From JBBKWQ01 sp037969115 (GTDB taxonomy: Bacteria > Actinomycetota > Acidimicrobiia > Acidimicrobiales > Ilumatobacteraceae), in the NCBI GenBank assembly GCA_037969115.1, contig JBBKWQ010000282.1, forward strand, positions 1 to 51,041: a DNA stretch of 51,041 bases, in the 5' to 3' direction. The notes under the pieces were generated by a model. It made no database searches. It was not told the DNA's origin and saw only the letters and a list, made by a program, of their open reading frames with translations. This document shows positions 32,770 through 42,308 of this stretch, in pieces; positions within the stretch are counted from its first letter, which is position 1, and every line of letters begins with the position of its first letter. The translations under genes were made by a program, and so were the position numbers.

Positions 32770-33479
32770 TGGCCGACGAACTCCTCAAAGTCGAGAACCT
32801 CTGCGCCGGGTACGGCGCTTCGAAGGTCCTCGAAGATCTCACGTTCTCGATGGGCCAGGAGGCAGTCACCATCGTGGGGCGAAACGGCATGGGAAAGACC
32901 ACGTTGTGCAACACGATAATGGGTCTGCTCACGTCGACGTCGGGTTCAATCACGTTCGCCGGCGAGCGGATCGAGGGGCTCCCGCCCGAGAAGGTAGCTC
33001 GCCACGGCATCGCCTACATCCCACAGGGCCGACGGTTGTTCCCGTCGCTCACGGTGGACGAACACCTTGCGATGCTCGCAAAGGGTACGAAGGGCAAGCG
33101 CTGGACACCCGAGGCGGTCTACGAACTCTTCCCGAGGCTCGCCCAACGACGCAAGAACGGCGGCGCCGAGTTGTCGGGTGGTGAGCAACAGATGCTCGCC
33201 GTCGGGCGCGCCCTACTCCTCAACGCAAAGCTCTACTTGATGGACGAACCCTCCGAGGGACTCGCTCCGACGATCGTCGATGACCTCATCAAAGCCGTCC
33301 ATCACCTGATCGAACAAGGCAGCGCTGTACTGATCGTCGAGCAGAACCTGCGCGCTGCGACCTCGATGGCCGACCGCCAACTGATCATGGTGTCGGGCTG
33401 TATCGAGCACGAGACCACCGCCACCGAGCTCCGGGACGACCCGGCACTCCAGAAGCAATACCTGGGCGTCGACGCTTGA
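32769..33479 (+). CDS. ABC transporter ATP-binding protein, LivF type
   Basis: A 236-residue ATPase. Walker A is GRNGMGKTT, the signature is LSGGEQQMLAVGRALL, and Walker B is LYLMDEPSEGLAP, followed by LIVEQNLRAA. These are LivF hallmarks. It starts within the LivG stop (TGATG) and completes the five-part importer. The downstream dehydrogenase begins 37 bp later, so transport and catabolism share a transcript. Confidence 0.93.
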   Translation: MADELLKVENLCAGYGASKVLEDLTFSMGQEAVTIVGRNGMGKTTLCNTIMGLLTSTSGSITFAGERIEGLPPEKVARHGIAYIPQGRRLFPSLTVDEHLAMLAKGTKGKRWTPEAVYELFPRLAQRRKNGGAELSGGEQQMLAVGRALLLNAKLYLMDEPSEGLAPTIVDDLIKAVHHLIEQGSAVLIVEQNLRAATSMADRQLIMVSGCIEHETTATELRDDPALQKQYLGVDA

Positions 33480-33516
33480 TTGGCGTCGACGACTCCCGAC
33501 TGAACGAGAGGACGAC

Positions 33517-34695
33517 GTGAGCGAAAAGATCAACGTGGCACTGCTGGGATCGAAGTTCATGGGCCGCGCACATTCGAACGCCTGGCTCAACGTTGCCAAG
33601 TACTTCGAGACCGACCCGACGCCGGTGATGCACACAGTTGCCGGTCGAAACGCAGCCGAGCTCGGTGCCTTCGCGGCGCAGTGGGGATGGGCGAATGCGT
33701 CCACCGATTGGCGAGCGGTCGTCTCCGATGCCGACATCGGTCTCGTCGACATCGGTACGCCCAACAATGTGCACGCCGAGCAGGCGATCGCTGCGCTCGA
33801 AGCCGGCAAGCATGTCGCCTGTGAGAAGCCGCTCGCCGGAACGCTGGCCGACGCAGCGTCGATGGCTTCGGCGGCCGAAACGGCGCCGGGCCGGACATTC
33901 GTCTGGTACAACTACCGACGCGTACCGGCGGTGGCGTTGGCGCACCGACTCGTCGCGTCGGGGGCACTGGGCCGTATCTATCACGCACGGGCGTGCTACC
34001 TGCAGAGCTGGGGCGGCCCCGACACGCCCCTCTTGTGGCGTTTCCAGGGAGACGTTGCCGGCTCGGGCGCCCACGGCGACCTCAATGCACACATCATCGA
34101 CGCGGTCAGGTTCGTCACCGGCGAGGAGATCACCGTCGTCGAGGGAGCGATCGAGCACACCTTCATCGAGGAGCGCGAACTGCTCGACGGTGGAGCCGGT
34201 GGCGAGATCGCCGGTTCGGGCGCGGCGACCGCCGGAGCGAAGGGCGCAAGCACCGTCGACGACGCCGTCGCGTTCCTCGCCCGTCTCAGCGGTGGAGGGA
34301 TCGCGTCGTTCGAGGCCACCAGGCTCGCCACGGGCTACCACAACGCCAACCGGTTCGAGATCCACGGTGAGCGAGGCGCGCTGCGCTTCGACTTCGAACG
34401 GATGAACGAACTCGGCTTCTACGACGCAAGCGGTGACGGCCTGACGGGCGGGTGGACGACGATCGACGTCACCCGCGGCGGCGACGGGCATCCATACGCC
34501 GACCACTGGTGGCCAGACAGCCACGGCCTCGGTTACGAGCACGGTTTCGTCAACCAGGCCGCCGACATCTTGACGATGATCGGTGGCGGTGATCCGGTTG
34601 TCCCGATGCCCGATTTCGCCGATGCCCTCAAGACCCAACAGGTGTTACACGCCGCGATCGAATCGGCACGTCACCGCGCCCCCGTCGAACTCTGA
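33517..34695 (+). CDS. Gfo/Idh/MocA-family NAD(P)-dependent sugar dehydrogenase
   Basis: A 392-residue protein with a GTG start and AGAGGAC upstream. The Rossmann domain (1-125) has ALLGSKFMGRAHSNAW, the QWGWANASTDWRAVVSDADIGLVDIGTPNNVHAE block, and the family motif CEKPLAG. The substrate domain has GDLNAHIIDAVRFVTGEE with the catalytic Asp/His pair and HGLGYEHGFVNQAADIL. Its overall pattern resembles the levoglucosan-dehydrogenase-type Gfo/Idh proteins, which oxidise C3 of a pyranose. A TIM-barrel isomerase-like gene follows 23 bp later. The likely role is first oxidation of the imported sugar or glycoside (inference). Confidence 0.9.
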   Translation: MSEKINVALLGSKFMGRAHSNAWLNVAKYFETDPTPVMHTVAGRNAAELGAFAAQWGWANASTDWRAVVSDADIGLVDIGTPNNVHAEQAIAALEAGKHVACEKPLAGTLADAASMASAAETAPGRTFVWYNYRRVPAVALAHRLVASGALGRIYHARACYLQSWGGPDTPLLWRFQGDVAGSGAHGDLNAHIIDAVRFVTGEEITVVEGAIEHTFIEERELLDGGAGGEIAGSGAATAGAKGASTVDDAVAFLARLSGGGIASFEATRLATGYHNANRFEIHGERGALRFDFERMNELGFYDASGDGLTGGWTTIDVTRGGDGHPYADHWWPDSHGLGYEHGFVNQAADILTMIGGGDPVVPMPDFADALKTQQVLHAAIESARHRAPVEL

Positions 34696-34718
34696 TATCC
34701 GCCAGGAGGAACCCCAAC

Positions 34719-35963
<1,245 letters not shown>

Positions 35964-35969
35964 TCGATC

Positions 35970-37301
35970 ATGACCGAGTTCTTCTCGACCGTGCCGGAGC
36001 CGGTCGCCTTCGCCGGCGCCGGGAGTGGCACCGACCTGGCATACCAGGTGTACGAACCCGACCGAATCGTCGCCGGCAAGCGGATGGAAGACCACCTCCG
36101 TATCGCCGTCTGTTATTGGCACAGCTTCAATTGGCCGGGCAACGACGTGTTCGGCGAGGGCACATTCGACCGCCCGTGGCTGAGCGAAGCCGGCGACCCG
36201 GTTCAGGCTGCGTTCGACAAGCAAGACGCGGCGTTCGAGTTCTTCACCAAACTTGGCACGCCCTACTACTGCTTCCATGACGTCGACATTGCGCCGCCGG
36301 GCGCAACGCTGAGCGAGTCGGAGAAGAACCTCGAAGTCCTCGTCGACCGCGCCGGCGAGAAGCAGGAGGCGACCGGCGTCAGACTGCTGTGGGGCACGGC
36401 CAACGTGTTCTCGCACGCCCGCTTCGCGGCAGGTGCGGCGACCAACCCGAACCCCGAGATGTTCGCCTACGCCGCCACGCAGGTCCGCAACGCACTCCGT
36501 GCGACACACCGGCTCGGCGGAGAGAACTATGTGCTGTGGGGTGGCCGCGAGGGTTACGAGACGCTGCTCAACACCGACATTCGTCGTGAGAACGACCAAC
36601 TCGCGCGCTTCTTGCACCTGGTTGCCGAGTACAAACACTCGATCGGGTTCACCGGGAAACTTCTGCTCGAACCCAAGCCGCAAGAACCGACCAAGCACCA
36701 GTACGACTACGACTCGGCAACGGTGCACGGCTTCCTCGACCGCTACGACCTGCTCGGCGAGTATCACGTCAACATCGAGGTGAACCACGCCACCCTCGCC
36801 GGGCACAGCTTCCACCACGAGGTGGCCTATGCACTCGGCAACGGCATCTTCGGCAGCGTCGACGCCAACCGTGGTGATCCGCAGAACGGGTGGGACACCG
36901 ACCAGTTCCCGAACTCGGTCGACGAACTGTCGCTGGCCCTGTTCGAGATCGTGCGCGCCGGGGGCTTGGGCACCGGTGGGTTCAACTTCGACACCAAGCT
37001 TCGTCGCCAGAGCATGAACCGCGACGATCTCTTCCATGGTCATATCGGCGGCATCGACACACTCGCCCAGTCGCTGCTGGTGGCTGAAGCGCTGATCGCC
37101 GACGGTGCGATCGACGAGGCCCGCGAGCAGCGATACGCCGGCTGGCAGGGCGGGCTCGGTCGACTCATTCTCGCCGATGGCGCCACGCTCGACTCCATCG
37201 CCGAGGAAGCCACGCGCAGCGGTCTCGACCCGCAGCCGGTCTCGGGTCGTCAGGAGTATCTCGAGAACCAGGTCAACAGAGTGATCTGGGCAACAACGTG
37301 A
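35970..37301 (+). CDS. xylA: xylose isomerase (class II, E. coli type)
   Basis: A 443-residue protein whose length matches class II xylose isomerases. The catalytic His103/Asp106 motif is CFHDVDIAPPG. The metal-binding segments are LLLEPKPQEPTKHQYDYD, NIEVNHATLAGHSFHHEV and GSVDANRGDPQNGWDTDQFP, ending FNFDTKLRRQS. It interconverts an aldose such as D-xylose or D-glucose with the ketose, using two divalent metals. It begins 6 bp after the previous gene. No xylulokinase (xylB) or XylR is in the window, which is unusual and suggests use on an unphosphorylated route or on another sugar. Confidence 0.95.
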   Translation: MTEFFSTVPEPVAFAGAGSGTDLAYQVYEPDRIVAGKRMEDHLRIAVCYWHSFNWPGNDVFGEGTFDRPWLSEAGDPVQAAFDKQDAAFEFFTKLGTPYYCFHDVDIAPPGATLSESEKNLEVLVDRAGEKQEATGVRLLWGTANVFSHARFAAGAATNPNPEMFAYAATQVRNALRATHRLGGENYVLWGGREGYETLLNTDIRRENDQLARFLHLVAEYKHSIGFTGKLLLEPKPQEPTKHQYDYDSATVHGFLDRYDLLGEYHVNIEVNHATLAGHSFHHEVAYALGNGIFGSVDANRGDPQNGWDTDQFPNSVDELSLALFEIVRAGGLGTGGFNFDTKLRRQSMNRDDLFHGHIGGIDTLAQSLLVAEALIADGAIDEAREQRYAGWQGGLGRLILADGATLDSIAEEATRSGLDPQPVSGRQEYLENQVNRVIWATT

Positions 37302-37314
37302 GGAGGTCGACACC

Positions 37315-38514
37315 ATGAGCAGCGTCTTCGTCGTGGGAACCTGCGACACGAAACTGCGCGAGCTCGAATACGTGAAGAGCCTGGTGGAGGCCGCCGGAGT
37401 CGACGCGACGTTGGTCGACGTCGGTACCACGCAACACGAGTCGTCCGCCGATGTGACACCCGCCGACGTCGCCGCGCACCACCCCGAAGGAGCCGATGCG
37501 GTCCGCTCCGACGATCGGGGTCAGGCGGTCGCAGCGATGGCTGTTGCCCTCGAGCGCTACGTCGGCGCTCACGCCGGCGACATCGCCGGCATCATCGGTG
37601 CAGGAGGATCGGGTGGCACGGCGCTCGTCACTCCGGCGATGCGGGTGCTTCCGATCGGGGTCCCGAAGTTGATGGTCTCGACGGTTGCGTCGGCGAACGT
37701 GGCTCCGTATGTCGGCCCGTCCGACATCGCGATGATGTACTCGGTCACCGACGTCTCGGGGATCAATCGCATCTCTCGACAGGTGCTCGGAAACGCAGCC
37801 CACGCAATGGCAGGTATGGTCGCCAACGAGGTTCCGAGCGGCGAAGGAGATCTACCGCCGGTCGGTCTGACGATGTTCGGTGTCACGACACCGCTCGTCA
37901 CCCGTCTCGCCGAAGAGCTCGCCGACGCGTACGACCCACTGGTGTTCCACGCGACCGGCACCGGCGGCCAATCGATGGAGAAACTGGTCGACTCCGGCAT
38001 GGTCGTCGCCGTCCTCGACATGACCACGACCGAGGTGGCCGACCATCTCGTCGGGGGCGTCTTCTCCGCTGGGCTCGACCGCATCGGCGCGATCGCCCGC
38101 ACCGGTGTGCCCTACGTCGGCTCGGTCGGTGCCGTCGACATGGTCAACTTCGGTGCGCTCGAGACCGTGCCGTCCGAATTCGCGGACCGAAATCTGCACG
38201 TCCACAACCCACAGGTCACCCTGATGCGAACGACGGTCGACGAGAACACCGCGATCGGTGAGTTCATCGCCGCCAAGTTGAACGCCTGCGACGGCCCGGT
38301 CCGGTTCCTGCTGCCCGAGGGCGGCGTGTCGCTCATCGATGCGCCCGGCCAGCCGTTCCACGACCCTGACGCAGACGCAGCGCTCTTCGCAGCGATCGAA
38401 TCGAACGTCGAGCAGACCCCGAACCGAGTCGTCACTCGGATACCGGCCAACATCAACGACGAAGCGTTCGTGCAGGCGGTACTCGCCGCTTTTGCCGACG
38501 TCATGGACAACTGA
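37315..38514 (+). CDS. Tm-1-like ATP-binding domain protein (UPF0261)
   Basis: A 399-residue protein with GAGGAGG upstream. The sequence VFVVGTCDTKLRELEYVKSLVEAAG, GIIGAGGSGGTALVTPAMR, and PKLMVSTVASANVAPYVGPSDIAMMYSVTDVSGINRIS is the Tm-1-like/UPF0261 family. LMFGVTTPL-type and VFHATGTGGQSMEKL segments form the second half. The tomato homologue Tm-1 binds ATP and blocks tobamovirus replication; the bacterial activity is unknown. It is followed 10 bp later by the PEP-hydrolase-family gene. The two are adjacent in many bacteria and fused in some organisms (as I recall), implying one joint reaction. Confidence 0.92.
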   Translation: MSSVFVVGTCDTKLRELEYVKSLVEAAGVDATLVDVGTTQHESSADVTPADVAAHHPEGADAVRSDDRGQAVAAMAVALERYVGAHAGDIAGIIGAGGSGGTALVTPAMRVLPIGVPKLMVSTVASANVAPYVGPSDIAMMYSVTDVSGINRISRQVLGNAAHAMAGMVANEVPSGEGDLPPVGLTMFGVTTPLVTRLAEELADAYDPLVFHATGTGGQSMEKLVDSGMVVAVLDMTTTEVADHLVGGVFSAGLDRIGAIARTGVPYVGSVGAVDMVNFGALETVPSEFADRNLHVHNPQVTLMRTTVDENTAIGEFIAAKLNACDGPVRFLLPEGGVSLIDAPGQPFHDPDADAALFAAIESNVEQTPNRVVTRIPANINDEAFVQAVLAAFADVMDN

Positions 38515-38524
38515 GAGGGCGACG

Positions 38525-39352
38525 ATGACACCCACGCGCAGCGAGGTACTCGACAAGTTCCGCGGCATGGTCGAGCGCCGCGAGCCGATCGTCGGCGGCG
38601 GAGCCGGAACCGGTCTGTCGGCGAAGTGGGAGGAAGCCGGTGGTATCGACCTCATCGTCATCTACAACTCGGGCCGCTATCGCATGGCTGGGCGCGGATC
38701 GCTGGCCGGGCTGCTCGCCTACGGCAACGCCAACGAGATCGTCGTCGACATGGCCAAGGAAGTGTTGCCGGTCGTGAAGCACACTCCGGTGCTCGCCGGC
38801 GTCAACGGCACCGACCCGTTCTACCAACCCGAAGTGTTCCTGCCGGAACTCGCCCGCCTCGGATTCGCAGGCGTCCAGAACTTTCCCACCGTCGGGCTGA
38901 TCGACGGCGTGTTCCGCCAGAACCTCGAAGAAACGGGGATGGGCTATGGGCTCGAAGTCGACATGATCAGAGCGGCCTCCCAACTCGACATGCTCACGAC
39001 GCCGTACGTCTTCAGCGACGACGACGCGATCGCGATGACCGAAGCGGGCGCCGACATCATCGTGTGCCACATGGGCCTGACGACGGGCGGCAGTATCGGT
39101 GCCGAAACGGCGCTCACGCTCGATGACTGCGTCGAACGGGTCGACGCATGGGCAGCAGCAGCGAGGTCGGTTCGCGACGACGTGATCGTGCTCTGCCACG
39201 GCGGGCCGATCGCCATGCCCAGCGACGCCTCGTACGTTCTGCAGCACTCGACCGCCGTCAACGGCTTCTACGGGGCATCCAGCATGGAACGCCTCCCGAC
39301 CGAACAGGCGCTCAAGGCGCAGACAGAGGCCTTCAAGGCCGTGACGTTTTAG
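38525..39352 (+). CDS. phosphoenolpyruvate hydrolase-family TIM-barrel protein
   Basis: A 275-residue protein with GAGGG upstream of the ATG. The sequence EPIVGGGAGTGLSAKWEEAGGIDLIVIYNSGRYRMAGRGSLAGLLAYGNAN, then GVQNFPTVGLIDG and AGADIIVCHMGLTTGG, matches the PEP-hydrolase-like (formerly TIM-barrel signal transduction) family. The barrel is related to PEP-mutase/isocitrate-lyase-type enzymes that act on 2-keto or enol acids. With its Tm-1-like partner it probably processes an operon intermediate; the reaction is undescribed to my knowledge. A frame open further upstream is not used. Confidence 0.9.
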   Translation: MTPTRSEVLDKFRGMVERREPIVGGGAGTGLSAKWEEAGGIDLIVIYNSGRYRMAGRGSLAGLLAYGNANEIVVDMAKEVLPVVKHTPVLAGVNGTDPFYQPEVFLPELARLGFAGVQNFPTVGLIDGVFRQNLEETGMGYGLEVDMIRAASQLDMLTTPYVFSDDDAIAMTEAGADIIVCHMGLTTGGSIGAETALTLDDCVERVDAWAAAARSVRDDVIVLCHGGPIAMPSDASYVLQHSTAVNGFYGASSMERLPTEQALKAQTEAFKAVTF

Positions 39353-39361
39353 GAGGACATG

Positions 39362-39766
39362 ATGTGTTTCGTATGCATTGAAGACGTGGAATGGGAAGAA
39401 CTCGACTGGGGCGATCTCGGATGGGTCGTACGACCCGCCAACGCGCCCGAGGCGGCGCGGCTGTGTGTGCTCGATGTGAAGATCCAGCCCGGTCAGGGTC
39501 ACGACTTCCACCGCCATCCCAACCAGGAAGAGGTCATCCTCCTCCGCAGTGGCACCGTCGAACAGTGGATTCGCGACGAACGCAAGCAACTCGTGCCGGG
39601 CGATGTCGCGTTCATCCCGATCGACACGGTGCACGCCACGTTCGTGGCCGATGACGCGTCCGAACCAGCGCGGCTCCTTGTCGTGCTCGGCCCGAGTCAC
39701 GGCGTCGAGGGCTACGAGGCGGTCGACGCATCGACCGAAGAACCGTGGGCGTCACTCCGCGGCTGA
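39362..39766 (+). CDS. cupin-domain protein
   Basis: A 134-residue single-domain cupin. AGGAGG (39351-39356) is 5 nt before the ATG at 39362; an ATG at 39359 is too close. The metal motif is GHDFHRHPNQEEVILLRSGTVEQW (His, His, Glu), with the second His in IPIDTVHATF. Operon position between PEP-hydrolase and epimerase genes suggests an isomerase, epimerase or lyase for a sugar acid, or a ligand-binding role. Confidence 0.88.
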   Translation: MCFVCIEDVEWEELDWGDLGWVVRPANAPEAARLCVLDVKIQPGQGHDFHRHPNQEEVILLRSGTVEQWIRDERKQLVPGDVAFIPIDTVHATFVADDASEPARLLVVLGPSHGVEGYEAVDASTEEPWASLRG

Positions 39767-39794
39767 TCCGCCGAAGCAGTTCTATTCACACAGA

Positions 39795-39810
39795 CGCCGG
39801 TTCGCCGGCG
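39795..39810 (+). other. perfect hairpin with UUCG loop upstream of the epimerase gene
   Basis: CGCCGG (39795-39800), TTCG, CCGGCG (39805-39810) would form a 6-bp GC stem with a UUCG loop in mRNA. It lies in the longest gap (60 bp) of the downstream half of the operon, directly before the GAGGAGGG ribosome-binding site (39812-39819). No T-run follows, so a 5'-end protecting or processing role is more likely than termination. Confidence 0.5.
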
Positions 39811-39826
39811 AGAGGAGGGCACGAAG

Positions 39827-40711
39827 GTGCACCTATCAATGCACAACTGGATGCGGTCGGAGCCGCTCGAGACCACGCTCGCACGACTCAAGCGTTGCGG
39901 CTACGGCAGCATCGAGATCAAAGGCGAGCCCGACCAGTACGACACGGCCGAGGTCCGCGATCTGCTCGCCAAGTACGACCTCAAGTGCTGGGGCGCAGTC
40001 ACGTTGACGCTCGCGGAACGGAATCTGTGTGCCAAGGACGAGGCACAACGGGCCGCCACCGTCGACTACATGAAGCGGTGCGTGACGATGGTCAAAGAAC
40101 TGGACGGCCACGAGATCACGATCGTGCCGGCGACGGTCGGCAAGGTCGTCCCCGATGGCACGCCTGAGGAGGAATGGGTCTGGGCGGTCGACGGGCTCAA
40201 GGAGATCCACGAGCTCGCCAGCGCGGCCGGTGTCAGGATGGCGATCGAGGGTCTCAACCGGTTCGAGACGTACTTCATCAACCGTGGCGATCAAGCCAAG
40301 GCACTCGCCGACGCGGTCGCCCCCGACGTCGGGATCTGCCTCGATGCGTTCCACATGAACATCGAGGAAATCGACTTCCACCAGGCAATCCGCGACGGCG
40401 GCGATCGCATCGTCGATTTCCACGTTGCCGACAACAATCGCATGGCCTGTGGGATGGGCGACCTCAACTGGGAGGAGATCGTCGGGACGCTGCAGGACGT
40501 CGGCTACGACGGTGCGCTGACCGTCGAGTTCGTCGCACCGATCGACCGCACGCCTGCGAATCAGTTCCCGAACGCGATCGAGACCAATCCGGTCGACATC
40601 ACCCCGGAAGAGATGCAATTCATCATCGACCATGGCAGCAGTCTGCTTTCCGAGGAGTTCTACGACATGCTCGTCGAGAAGTGCGCAACCACACTGTTGC
40701 CGTTGATCTGA
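39827..40711 (+). CDS. sugar phosphate isomerase/epimerase, D-tagatose 3-epimerase-like
   Basis: A 294-residue TIM-barrel protein with a GTG start and GAGGAGGG upstream. Metal ligands of the DTE/psicose-epimerase family can be seen: Glu in MAIEGLNRFETYFINR, Asp and His in CLDAFHMNIEEIDF, His in DFHVADNNRMACGMGDLNW, and Glu in ALTVEFVAPI. These enzymes epimerise free ketoses at C3. The preceding xylose isomerase makes ketoses, so the two could act in series. Confidence 0.9.
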   Translation: MHLSMHNWMRSEPLETTLARLKRCGYGSIEIKGEPDQYDTAEVRDLLAKYDLKCWGAVTLTLAERNLCAKDEAQRAATVDYMKRCVTMVKELDGHEITIVPATVGKVVPDGTPEEEWVWAVDGLKEIHELASAAGVRMAIEGLNRFETYFINRGDQAKALADAVAPDVGICLDAFHMNIEEIDFHQAIRDGGDRIVDFHVADNNRMACGMGDLNWEEIVGTLQDVGYDGALTVEFVAPIDRTPANQFPNAIETNPVDITPEEMQFIIDHGSSLLSEEFYDMLVEKCATTLLPLI

Positions 40712-40718
40712 GGCGGCC

Positions 40719-41882
40719 GTGAAGATCCGAGACGTGCGGGCCCGGTGGATCCACTGCCCGATCCCAGAGGCGCAGCAGCACGTCTCGGACTTCGGTCGAA
40801 TCTCGAGCTTCGACGCGGCGATCATCAGCATCGAGGTCGACGGCGGTCTCGTCGGCTGGGGTGAGGCCAAGGCAGGTGTCGGCAGTTCCGGACCGTGCCG
40901 GGCGGTCGTCGAAACGATCCGCGACGAATACGCGCCTGCCCTCATGGGCCTCGACGCACGCCGGATCACGGCCGCCTGGGACACGATGTACAACGGCACG
41001 CGCGCGGGATACGCGTTCGAGCGCGGCCGCGGCTTCCCCACGCTCGGACGGCGAGGCGTGTCGATGAGCGCGATGAGTGGTGTCGACATGGCACTGTGGG
41101 ACGTCCTCGGCAAAGCGCTCGGCGTGCCGGTCGTCGACCTCTGGGGAGGGCCCCGAACCGACACGTTGCCGGCGTACGCCAGCGGTGGTTGGGCCGATGC
41201 TGATCACATCGGCGAGCAACTCATGGGCTATGTCGACCACGGCTTCCGGGCCGTCAAGATGCGGGTCGGCATCATGGACGGCGACGTGGCCACGAGCGTC
41301 GACCGAGTCCGGGCCGCTCGAGCCGCGCTCGGCCCCGAGATCGAGTTGATGGCTGATGCGCACGGCACGTACAACGCCACCGATGCGATGCGGTTCCTCG
41401 CAGGCGTCGAAGACGTCGGGCTTCGTTGGTTCGAAGAACCGGTCAACGCCGACGACCTCACCGCTGCACGCCGCGTGCGCGCCGCGACGAGGACCCCCAT
41501 CGCTGCCGGCGAGAGCGAGTCGACCCGATTCGACTTCCGCGAGCTGATCTCGCACGAGGTGGCCGACGTCCTGCAGCCCGATCTCGCCATCTGTGGCGGC
41601 CCGACCGAGGGCCGCCGCATCGCAGCCTTGGCCGAGACGCACCAGCTGGAACTGGCACCGCACTGCTGGGGTTCGGCGCTCTCGTTCAACGCCGGAGTGA
41701 GCTTGGCGTTCGCGAGCTCCGCCGCACGAACGATCGAATACTCGCTGGGTGGCAACCCGCTGCTGCGCGAGATGTCGGTGGTGCCGCCCACAGTCGTGGA
41801 CGGCATCGTTCGGGCCCCGACGGCCCCCGGGTTCGGCATCGAACCCCGTCCTGATTTTCTCGATGAATATGAGGTGACCTGA
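40719..41882 (+). CDS. enolase-superfamily acid-sugar dehydratase (mandelate racemase subgroup)
   Basis: A 387-residue protein with a GTG start 7 bp after the previous stop. The capping domain is followed by a barrel with Lys180-x-Arg182 (VKMRVG), metal ligands Asp213, Glu239 and Glu265, and the Asp288/His315 dyad (LQPDLAICGG, LAPHCWGSA). The His-Asp dyad marks the mandelate racemase subgroup, mostly acid-sugar dehydratases that give 2-keto-3-deoxy acids. Arg at the second KxK position is a recognised variant in some dehydratases. The product would fit the FAH-type enzyme at 47528-48358. The exact acid is unknown. Confidence 0.92.
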   Translation: MKIRDVRARWIHCPIPEAQQHVSDFGRISSFDAAIISIEVDGGLVGWGEAKAGVGSSGPCRAVVETIRDEYAPALMGLDARRITAAWDTMYNGTRAGYAFERGRGFPTLGRRGVSMSAMSGVDMALWDVLGKALGVPVVDLWGGPRTDTLPAYASGGWADADHIGEQLMGYVDHGFRAVKMRVGIMDGDVATSVDRVRAARAALGPEIELMADAHGTYNATDAMRFLAGVEDVGLRWFEEPVNADDLTAARRVRAATRTPIAAGESESTRFDFRELISHEVADVLQPDLAICGGPTEGRRIAALAETHQLELAPHCWGSALSFNAGVSLAFASSAARTIEYSLGGNPLLREMSVVPPTVVDGIVRAPTAPGFGIEPRPDFLDEYEVT

Positions 41883-42301
41883 TGTCCAACTCCATCCAGC
41901 ATGTCAACGTGATGGTCGACGATCTCGCAGCCGCGATCGAGTTCTACGGCGAGGTGATCGGTCTCGAGCGATCGCTCACGCCAGAGCTCGGATTCCCTGC
42001 CCAGTTCTTCGCTGTCGGTGATGGGCAGGAGATTCACGTCAACGAACTCGCCGACGTCCACCCCGAGCGCTCGCACTTCTGTCTGCGACTCGGCGACTTC
42101 AATGCGGTGTTCTCGCGAGCGCTCGATCGCGGCATCTTCGAGACGAACACCTGGGGGCGGGCCCGACGGTTGCCGACCGGGGTGATGCAGGCGTTCGTGC
42201 GCGATCCCGCCGGCAATCTGATCGAGCTCTCGTGTGACTCGGACCAACCCGTCGACCCGTCGATCTTCGAGCTCGACTTCGTCGACGCCTCGACGAAGTA
42301 G
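41882..42301 (+). CDS. VOC-family (glyoxalase-like) protein
   Basis: A 139-residue protein. The ATG shares bases with the previous stop (TGATG). Paired beta-alpha-beta-beta-beta modules are visible: SIQHVNVMVDDLAAAIEFYGEVIGLE and RSHFCLRLGDFNAVF through VRDPAGNLIEL, with His and Glu as typical metal ligands. VOC proteins catalyse isomerisation, epimerisation, C-C cleavage or dioxygenation. The substrate is probably the operon's 2-keto or enol intermediate. Confidence 0.9.
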   Translation: MSNSIQHVNVMVDDLAAAIEFYGEVIGLERSLTPELGFPAQFFAVGDGQEIHVNELADVHPERSHFCLRLGDFNAVFSRALDRGIFETNTWGRARRLPTGVMQAFVRDPAGNLIELSCDSDQPVDPSIFELDFVDASTK

Positions 42302-42308
42302 GCGACAC

